Source: Halichoerus grypus
Lineage: Eukaryota > Chordata > Mammalia > Carnivora > Phocidae
Length of the DNA stretch: 64,000 bases
Direction: 5' to 3'
NCBI RefSeq assembly: GCF_964656455.1
Contig: NC_135725.1
Location: 50,847,688 to 50,911,687 of the forward strand
The notes under the pieces are model-generated. The model saw nothing but the letters and a program-made list of their open reading frames with translations. It was not told the DNA's origin and made no database searches. Positions 56,746-64,000 of the stretch are shown piece by piece. Every line of letters begins with the position of its first letter. Position 1 is the stretch's first letter. The position numbers and the translations under genes are program-made.

Positions 56746-57537
56746 TCTATTTATTATTGATTTATATATTTGGGTGCTACCAAGTTGGGGGCATAAATAT
56801 TTACAATTGTTAGATCTTTTTGAAGGATAGACCCCTTAATTGTGATATAATGCCCTTCTTCGTCTCTAGTTAAGTCTTTGTTTTAAAATCTAGTTTGTCT
56901 GATATAAGTATGGCTACTCTAGCTTTCTTTTGATATCCATTAGCATGATAGATGGTTCTCCATCTCCTCACTTTCAATCTGCAGGTATCTTTAAGTCTAA
57001 AATGAGTCTCTTGTAGGCAGCATTTGGATGTGCCTTATTTTTTTAACCATTCTCATACCCGCTGTCTTTTGATTGGAGCACTAGGTCCATTGACAGAGTG
57101 ATTACTGAAAGATATTTATTTAGTGCCATTGTGTTACCTATAGAGTTGGTGTTTCTGGAGATGTTCTCTGGTCCTTTCTAGTCTCTGTTGCTTTTGGTCT
57201 TTTTTTTTCCGCTCAACGAGTCCCACTTAAAATTTATTGTAGGGATGGTTTAGTGGTCACGAACTCCTTTAGTTTTTGTTTGTCTGGGAAATTCTTTCTC
57301 TCTCCTATTTTGAATGACAGTATTGCTGGATAAAGTAATCTTGGTGCATATTTTTACCATTCGCAACATTGAATATATCCTGCCACTTTCTTCTGGCCTG
57401 CCAAGTTTCTGTGGATAGATCTGCTGCAAACCTGATCTGTCTTCCCTTGTAAGTTAAGAACTTTTTTACCTGCTACTTTCAGGATTCTTTCCCTGTATGT
57501 GTATTTTGTGAATTTGACTATAATGTGCCTTTTGTTG
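56746..57537 (-). mobile_element. Inverted LINE-1 ORF2 segment
   Basis: Read on the minus strand this is LINE-1 sequence leading into the endonuclease region: on the plus strand it shows 'aatctagtttgtctgatata', 'gatggttctccatctcctca', 'gagtctcttgtaggcagcat', 'gtggtcacgaactcctttag' and 'tctggcctgccaagtttctg'. Its 3' end in element terms (56753-56810) is the reverse complement of the start of the next sense block (57535-57596), giving an imperfect inverted repeat of about 60 bases around a 725-base spacer. Confidence 0.82.
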
Positions 57538-58990
57538 TAAATATTTATGCCCCAACTTGGTGGCACCCAAATATAAAAACCAATCAATAACAAACATAAA
57601 GAAACTCATTGGTAATAATACAGTAATAGTTGGGGACTTTAACACCCCACTTATAGCAATGGACAGATCATCTAAGCAGAAAATCAACAAGGAAACAAAG
57701 GCTTTGAATGACACACTGGACTGGTAGACTTAATAGATATTTTCAGAACATTTCATCCTAAAGCAGCAGAATACACATTCTTTTCGAGTGCACATGGAAC
57801 ATTCTCCAGAAAAAATCACATACAAGGTTACAAATCAGGCCTCAACAAGTACAAAAAGATCGAGATCATACCATGCATATTTCAGACCACAATGCTACGA
57901 AAGTTGAAGTCAACCACAAGAAAAAATTTGGAAAGATCACACATATATGGAGGTTAGAGAACATCCTACTAAAGAATAAATGGGTTAACTGGGGAATTAA
58001 AGAAGAAGTTAAAAAGTACATGGAAGCAAATGAAAATGAAAACACAACAGTCCAAAACCTTTGGGATGCAGCAAAGACAGTCCTAAGAGGGAAGTGTATT
58101 ACAATACAGGCCTACCTCAAGAAGCAAGAAAAGTCTCAAATATACAACGTAACCTTACACCTAAAGGAGCTGGAAAAGAATAGCAAATAAAGCCTAAAGC
58201 CATAAGAAGAGGGGAAATAATAAAGATTAGACTAGAAATAAATTATATAGAAACAAACAAAGAAACAAACAAACAAACAAAAACCCAGTAGAACAGATCA
58301 ACAAAACTAAGAACTGGTTCTTTGAAAAAATTAATAAAATTGATAAACCCCTAGCCAGACATATCAAAAAGAGAAAGGACCCAAATAGATAAAATCACAA
58401 ATGAAAGATTACAACCAATACCATAGAAATACAAACAAGTAAAAGAGAATACTATAAAAAAAAAAAAAGAGAGAATACTATGAAAAAATATGCCAACAAA
58501 CTGGGCAAATTTGTAGAAACTTACAAACTTCCAAAACTGAAACAGCAAGAAATAGGAAATTTGAACAGACCCATAACCAGCAAAGAAACTGAATCACTAA
58601 TCATAATCTCCTAATAAACAAAAATCCTGGGTCAGATGGCTTCCCAGAGGAATTCTACCCGATGTTTAAAGAAGAGTTAATACTATTCTCAAATTATTCC
58701 AAAACAGAGAAAAGGAAGGAAAACTTCCAAACTCATTCTATGAAGCCAGCATTACCTTGATTCCAAAACCAAATAAAGACTTCACTAAAAAGAATTACAG
58801 GCCAGTATCCATGACGAACATGGATGCAAAAATTCTCAATAAATTCAATTCAACAGTACATTAAAAAAATTATTCACCACGATCAAATGGGATTAATCCC
58901 TGGGGATTAGGGGTGGTTTAATATTTAAGAATCAATCAATATGACACACCAAATTAATAAAAGAAAGGATAAGAACCATATGATCTTCCT

Positions 58991-59175
58991 TGGGGTGCCT
59001 TGGTGGCTCAGTTGGTTAAGTGTCTGCCATTGGCTCAGGTCATGATCCCAGGGTCCTGGGATTGAGCCCCAAGTCAGGCTCCCTGCTTAGCAGGGAGTCT
59101 GCTTCTCCCTTTCTCTCTGTACCTTCCCACATCCATGCTCACTCTCAAATAAATAAATAAAATCTTTAAAGAAAA
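58991..59175 (+). mobile_element. Can-SINE copy 10, inside LINE-1 ORF2
   Basis: The head TGGGGTGCCTTGGTGGCTCAG-type start (one change from the usual CTGGGTGG), 'gggattgagccccaagtcag', 'gctccctgcttagcagggag' and an AAATAAATAAATAAAATCTT tail are present. The target duplication AAGAACCATATGATC is perfect at 58971-58985 and 59176-59190, and LINE-1 ORF2 sequence reads on across it. Confidence 0.94.
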
Positions 59176-61017
59176 AAGAACCATATGATCCTCTCAATAG
59201 ATGGAGAGAAAGCATTTGACAAAATACAAGAGTCTATCCTTGATTAAAACAAAGTAGGGATAGATGGAACATACCTCAACATCATAAAGTCCATATATGA
59301 AAGACCCACAGCTAATATCATCCTCAATGGGGAAAAAGTGAGAGCCTTTCCCCTAATGTCAGGAACAAGATAAGGATGTCCACTGTCATCATTACTACGT
59401 AACATAGTACCGGAAGTCTTAGCCTCAGCAATCAGACAACAAAATCAAATAAAATGCATCGAAATCAGCAATGAAGAAGTCAAACTTTCACTATCTGCAG
59501 AGGACCTGATACTTTATGTAGAAAACCCAAAAGACTGCAACAAAAAAATTGCTAGAATAAAAGAATTCAGCAAAGTCACAGGTAAAATCAACTTGCAGAC
59601 ATCTGTTGCATCACTATACAGCAGCAAAAGAAATCAAGGAATTGATCCAATTTGCAACTGCTCCAGAAACTGTAAGATACCTAGGAATAAACCTAACCAA
59701 AGACGTTAAAGATCTGTACTCTGAAAACTACAGAACAGTTATGAAAGAAACTGAAGAGGACACAAAGAAATGGAAAAGCATTCCATGCTCATGGATTGGA
59801 AGAACAAATACTGTTAAAATATCTATACAACCCAAAGCAATCTACACTTTTAATGCAATCCTTATCAAAATACCACCAGCATCTTTCACAGAGCGAGAAC
59901 AAGCACTCCTAAAATTTGTATGGAACCACAAAAGAGCCCAAATAGCCAAGGCAATCCTGAAAAAGAAAAAAACAGTATTTCAAGCTATATTACAAAGCTG
60001 TAGTCATCAAGACAGTATGGTACTGGCACAAAAATAGACACAGAGATCAATGGAACAGAATAGAAAACCCAGAAATGAACTCACAACTATATGGTCAACT
60101 AATCTTCACCAAAGCAGGAAAGAATATCCAATGGAAAAAAAGAAAGTCTCTTCAACAAATGTTGTTGGGAAAACTGGACAGGAATATACAGAAGAATGAA
60201 ACTGGACCACTTTATTATACCATACACAAAAATAAATTCAAAATGGATGAAAGACCTAAATTTGAGACAGGAAACCATCAAAATCCTAGAAAAGAAAACA
60301 GGCAGCAATCTCTTTGACCTCAGCCATAGCAACTTCTTACTAGACATGTCACCAGAAGCAAGGAAAACAAAAGTAAAAATGAACTATTGGGACTTCATCA
60401 AAATAAAAAGCTTCTGCACAGCAAAGGAAACAATCAACAAAACTAAAAGGCAGCTTATGGAATGGGAGAAGATATTTGCAAATGACATATCTGATAAATG
60501 GTTAATATCTAAAATCTATAAAGAACTTATCAAGCTTAACACCCAAAAAACAAATAATACAGATAAGAAATGGGCAGAAAGCATGAATAGACACTTTTCC
60601 AAAGAAGACATCCAGATAGCTAACAAACAGACAAAAAGATGCTCAACATCACTCATCATCAGGGAAATACAAATCAAAACTACAATGAGATACCACCCTA
60701 CTTCTGTCAGAATGGCTAAAATTAACAACACAAGGAACAATAGGTGCTAAAGGGGAACCCTCTTGCACTCTTGACAGGGATGCAAACTGGAGCACCCACT
60801 CTGGAGAACAATATGGAGGTTCCTCAAAAAGTTAAAATAGAACTACTTTATGATCCAGCAATTGCACTACTAGGTACTTATCCAAAGGATACAAAAATAC
60901 AGATTTGAAGGGGTACATGCAACTCAGTGTTTATAGCAGCATTATCAGCAATAGCCAAACTACAGACAGAGCCCAAATGTCCACTGACTGATGAATGAAT
61001 AGAGAAGATGTAGTATA

Positions 61018-61034
61018 CACACACACACACACTG
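61018..61034. repeat. (AC)n tract in LINE-1
   Basis: A short run of about eight AC units replaces the usual 'gtatacacatatacaatgg' region of the LINE-1 and is therefore a post-insertion expansion. Confidence 0.8.
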
Positions 61035-61420
61035 AATTATTACTCGCCATCAAAAAGAATGAAATCTTGCCATTTGCAATGACATGGATGGAGCTAGAGT
61101 GTATTATGCTAAGCAAAATAAGTTGGTCAGAGAAAAGTACCATATGATTTCACTCATATGTGGAATTTAAGAAACAAAACAGATGAACATATGGGAAGGG
61201 GGGCAGGAGAGAGGGAAACAAACCATAAGAGACTCTTAACAATAGAAAACAAACAGTTGATGGAGGGAGTGAGGTGGGGGGTGGGCTAGTTGGAGGATGG
61301 GTATTAAGAGGGCACTTGTGATGAATACTGGGTGTTTTATGTAAGTGATGAATCACTGAATTCTACTCTGAAACCAGTATTTCACTGTATGTTAACTAAA
61401 ATTTAAATAAAAATTAAAAA

Positions 61421-61545
61421 AAAAACCTAGTACCAATTTCATAGGCTTGTTATGGGGATCAAATGAGATAATATATGAAGCCTTTAGAATATTATCTGGT
61501 ACTAAATGACTGTTGGCTCTCAGGATTATTATCTAGGCATTAGCA
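61421..61545 (+). repeat. MIR, right half, split by LINE-1
   Basis: The words 'ctagtaccaatttcataggc', 'ttgttatggggatcaaatga' and 'gataatatatgaagccttta' resume the MIR in sense exactly where the left half stopped at 56045. Confidence 0.85.
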
Positions 61546-61606
61546 TTTAATTCCTTCATACAAAGATTTGTAAAACAGGACTATTATCAGCTTACTTTTG
61601 TTTTTT

Positions 61607-61945
61607 CAAATTTCATATACTGAAGTACCAAGCCCCCATAATTCAGAATGTAACCATAATGGAAGATAAGGTCTTTAAAGGGGTAATCAAGGTTAAATAA
61701 ATTCATGAAGGTGGGGCCCTAATCCAATATGACTGGTGTTCTTATAAGAAAAGAGAGAGAAAGCCATATGAGGACACAGCAAGAAGGCAGCCATCTGCAA
61801 GACAAGGAGAGAGACCTTAGGAGAAACCAGACCTGCTGATACTATGATATTGACCTTCTAACCTCCAGAACTGTGAGAAAATAAATTTCTGTTGTTTAAG
61901 CCACCCATCCATCGTATTGTGTTATGACAGCTCTAGCAAACTAAA
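61607..61945 (+). repeat. MaLR (MLT1-like) LTR
   Basis: The words 'aaatttcatatactgaagta', 'agaatgtaaccataatggaa', 'ggggccctaatccaatatga', 'ctggtgttcttataagaaaa', 'gaaggcagccatctgcaaga' and 'cctccagaactgtgagaaaa' with 'taaatttctgttgtttaagc' follow the MLT1 order in sense. 'gaaaataaatttctg' supplies the AATAAA signal near the 3' end. It is a solo LTR. Confidence 0.85.
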
Positions 61946-62379
61946 ACAAGGACACACTTCACAAATGATTTCTATCTTTCCTACTTCTCTGCAAGAATAT
62001 AGTCCTGCCCCTCATGTTCTTACCATCTAATGGAGAAAAATGGACCAAAAACAAAAGGAGGGGGGCAACATAGGCTAGTGAATGAGGGGGAATGGAGGAA
62101 AGAGTAAATGGGTTTAGGTATTTTAGATTTTTAAGACAAAAATGATTAAGTAAGAGAAATGATGGGCTGAGATAATGAATGATTCATGAAAAATAAAGAG
62201 TTAATTTAATAGCATGTTTTCATTTCACTAATTGTTTGGTTTTATAATTTAAAGACCACAATAACCTTCACCAATTTGCATGTATTTGGCTACCTTTATT
62301 TTTCATACCTTTTACTTCACTTCTTGGTTTCTATAATTATTTGATACCTTCTTTACAAACTTTTTAATGTGGTTGCTTT

Positions 62380-63330
62380 TTCAGTAAAACTTCTGAAGTA
62401 TATGATAATATTTATTACACCCTCACATTTAAGTGAAAGTTTAGTAGGATATAAAATTCTAGGTTAAAATCTTTTCCTTTCATAGTTTCAAAATACTCTA
62501 TTAGTGTTGTGCAACAATGTGAATGTAGTCAATGTCCTGGAACTGTATACTTAAAAATGATTAAAATGGTAAATTTTATACTATGTATATTTTACCACAA
62601 CAAAAAATGTACTCTATTACCTTTTTGTATCTAGTAACTCTTGAGAAATCTGATGCCAATCTTCTTTTTTGGGGTAGGGAGGAGATAAGAAGATAATTTC
62701 TGTCTTTTGTCTTTTTTTTTTTTCCCCCCCTCTTTGGAAGGACTGATTTTTCTCTGAAATATTTTGGAATTTTTTGCTCATCTTTGATATTCTTGAATTT
62801 TCTATAATTTGTCCAGTTGCAGCTTTTTGTTTCTTTTTTTAAGTAATTTGATGTGCATTTTCAGTATGAAGTTTTTCATCTTTAATTCCGGAAAATGTAT
62901 CTTCATTGCTTCAAATATTTCTTCTTCTTTTATATTTTTCTGAATTTTGGCACTTCTGTCTTCCATATTCATAGCTCCCATTTATACATTCCTGCTTGTC
63001 TCTTCTTGCTACATCTGGATAAATTCTTCAACATAATCTTCCAGTTCACTAATTCACTCTTCAGCTAATTCCATTCTTTCATTGTTCCCCTGTTGTATCC
63101 TTTACTCCAACTATTGTATTTTAATATCTAATATTTACACTTGCTTTTGTGTAGTCCCTTATCCTTTCATAATCCTAATATCTTCTCCATCTCCTTAAAA
63201 TAATTATCTGCCTTAGTTTAAATGATTATTAATTCCATCAAAATTTGTACATATTGTTCAGTTTATTGTCTCTCTTTTGAGGATAGTGTTCCTTTCAGGG
63301 TGTTCAGGTTTTAGCTTGACCTGGTAAGCT
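62380..63330 (-). repeat. Ancient LINE-1-like segment, antisense
   Basis: Words such as 'taggatataaaattctaggt', 'ttgaggatagtgttcctttc', 'agggtgttcaggttttagct' and 'cttcattgcttcaaatattt' resemble the antisense of an old LINE-1 5' or internal region. It is interrupted by a short LINE-1 tail at 62504-62609. Confidence 0.5.
62504..62609 (+). mobile_element. Short LINE-1 3' insertion with target duplication
   Basis: The block 'gtgttgtgcaacaatgtgaa', 'gtcaatgtcctggaactgta', 'tacttaaaaatgattaaaat', 'ggtaaattttatactatgta', 'ttttaccacaacaaaaaa' is the 3' end of an old LINE-1 in sense, only 106 bases long. The 10-base target duplication TACTCTATTA is perfect at 62494-62503 and 62610-62619. Confidence 0.8.
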
Positions 63331-63339
63331 CATGCTCTC

Positions 63340-64000
63340 TGTGAAGTATAGCTACCCTATTTAGTACTATGTGTTAGGGAAAGGCCTGTGTCTTGTTGTG
63401 ATGCCCCCTGCCTCTGTCAGTCCTGTTGAGTTTAAGGGAAGGGAAAATCTTTAAGCCATGTACCCAATGCACCACAGAGCCACTACTGATCATAGGTTCT
63501 GCTGCCACAGCATCTGGCAATCCAGCCAATCAGTATTTACTTTTAAATACTTAGGAAGAAGCAGTGTTAGGAACATAGGAGCAAAGTCTAGGTTATAATC
63601 CAGAAGCCCCGGGGGGCTAAGAAGAGGGAAGGATAGAGGAGTGAACGCCGGAGAAACACTGGTCAGTAGCACCTATTTCCATCAAAGCTTCTCTCCAGGA
63701 GGACATGAGTGCTGATATTACACCAGGATGACTGCAAATGTTGCTCCTGCTTTCTGCTGTGAAGTGGCAGGCAACAATTTCCCCAGTGCCATAAGATAGA
63801 AAGGCAGAGCAGATTTCTAAGCATCTTCCTTCCACCCATTCCAAATATTGCACCAGTGGCCTTCCTCCTAGGCTGTACTCACCTACCTCTTCCCAACACA
63901 CCCAACTCAAGATGGTCTTCAGCCAAACCTATGGTGTTCACTTTGGGAGTTGGTTCCTACAATCCATGTTTTATTCTCTTATGTCTATAATTTTTTTCCA
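63340..64000. other. Unassigned sequence
   Basis: No repeat or gene is recognised. Minus-strand frames at 63490-63672 and 63617-63910 (97 codons) have no recognisable domain or start context. The window ends in T-rich sequence. Confidence 0.35.

Larger units (their letters stand above)
57538..61150 (+). pseudogene. LINE-1 ORF2 pseudogene
   Basis: The intact gene encodes an endonuclease and reverse transcriptase that copies LINE-1 RNA at the nicked target. Here the sense copy begins inside the endonuclease and keeps its end ('ISDHNATKV' at 57879-57905, against the usual SDH active-site context). An in-frame stop occurs at about 57726 and others follow. In the reverse transcriptase the FADD-type catalytic motif reads SAED (59494-59505). 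Open pieces remain at 57873-58190, 59606-60037 (with '[15 protein letters not shown]') and 60196-60750 (C-terminal domain). A SINE splits the RT domain at 58991-59175. No function is possible. Confidence 0.9.
56046..61420 (+). mobile_element. Rearranged LINE-1 insertion within a MIR
   Basis: One LINE-1 insertion fills this interval. The target duplication is AAAAAACTAGTAC (56033-56045) against AAAAACCTAGTAC (61421-61433), one mismatch in thirteen, and the MIR is continuous across it. Inside, three blocks follow one another: a sense 5' UTR (56046-56745), an inverted piece of the ORF1/ORF2 junction to endonuclease region (56746-57537), and a sense ORF2 and 3' UTR (57538-61420). ORF1 is missing. 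A SINE sits in ORF2 at 58991-59175. The 3' end is 'gtatgttaactaaaatttaa' with an A-rich tail. The element is dead. Confidence 0.88.

Noticed and set aside
59606..60750. Longest open frames in the window as possible protein-coding genes
   Set aside because: They are pieces of LINE-1 ORF2 (reverse transcriptase end and C-terminal domain) inside a dead, rearranged element with stops and an altered catalytic motif.
1..64000. Undescribed multi-gene or defence-like system
   Set aside because: No gene cluster, no prokaryotic features and no intact open frames of substance; the window is explained by mammalian repeats and unassigned noncoding DNA.

Overview
This window reads as vertebrate nuclear DNA: AT-rich, without operons, and made largely of dispersed repeats in different stages of decay. 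The diagnostic elements are ten copies of a tRNA-derived SINE whose head reads GGCGCCTGGGTGGCTCAG, or the reverse complement, and whose tail is AAATAAATAAATAAAATCTTT. This is the carnivore Can-SINE family. The body sequence (GGGCTCCCTGCTCAGCGGGGAG, split here only as a description of the type) matches the form known from non-canid caniforms such as bears, pinnipeds and mustelids better than the canid or felid forms. I therefore infer an arctoid carnivore. Species and chromosome cannot be told from the sequence.

I see no convincing protein-coding exon, no tRNA, rRNA or snRNA gene, no CRISPR array and no CpG island. The longest open frames (up to 184 codons, at 59.6-60.8 kb) are pieces of a dead LINE-1 ORF2. 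The window is best read as intergenic sequence or a large intron.

Layout: 0-5 kb holds mostly old, weakly recognisable sequence with LINE-2 and LINE-1 3' remnants. 5.1-7.6 kb is a nest: an ancient antisense LINE-1 split by a Tigger-type DNA transposon and by a SINE, followed by an LTR-like segment. 10.9-15.3 kb is a run of antisense LINE-1 and a LINE-2. 15.8-19 kb has a MaLR LTR, MIRs, MER5A-like hAT elements and two tetranucleotide-type repeats. 19-30 kb is sparse, with SINEs, an hAT-like element split by a SINE, and two LTR remnants. 30.3-32.4 kb resembles a decayed ERVL/MaLR interior in antisense. 32.4-50 kb is mostly unassigned sequence with SINEs, MIRs and LINE-2. 50.4-54.8 kb is dense: hAT, Tigger, MIR, TG repeats and a LINE-1 whose 5' part is inverted. 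55.9-61.5 kb is a single 5.4-kb LINE-1 insertion inside a MIR, internally rearranged and carrying its own SINE. 61.6-63.3 kb has a MaLR LTR and a nested LINE-1 tail.

No gene network can be described. What the sequence does record well is the order of insertions: MIR and LINE-2 first, then ancient LINE-1, Tigger, hAT and MaLR, then younger LINE-1, then the carnivore SINEs. Nothing here supports a new biological system. The best leads are the rearranged LINE-1 at 56-61 kb, the inverted LINE-1 at 53-54.6 kb, and a 14-bp palindrome with a PAR-bZIP consensus core in a CpG-retaining LTR remnant near 27.56 kb. Repeat family names come from remembered consensus sequences, not from a search.
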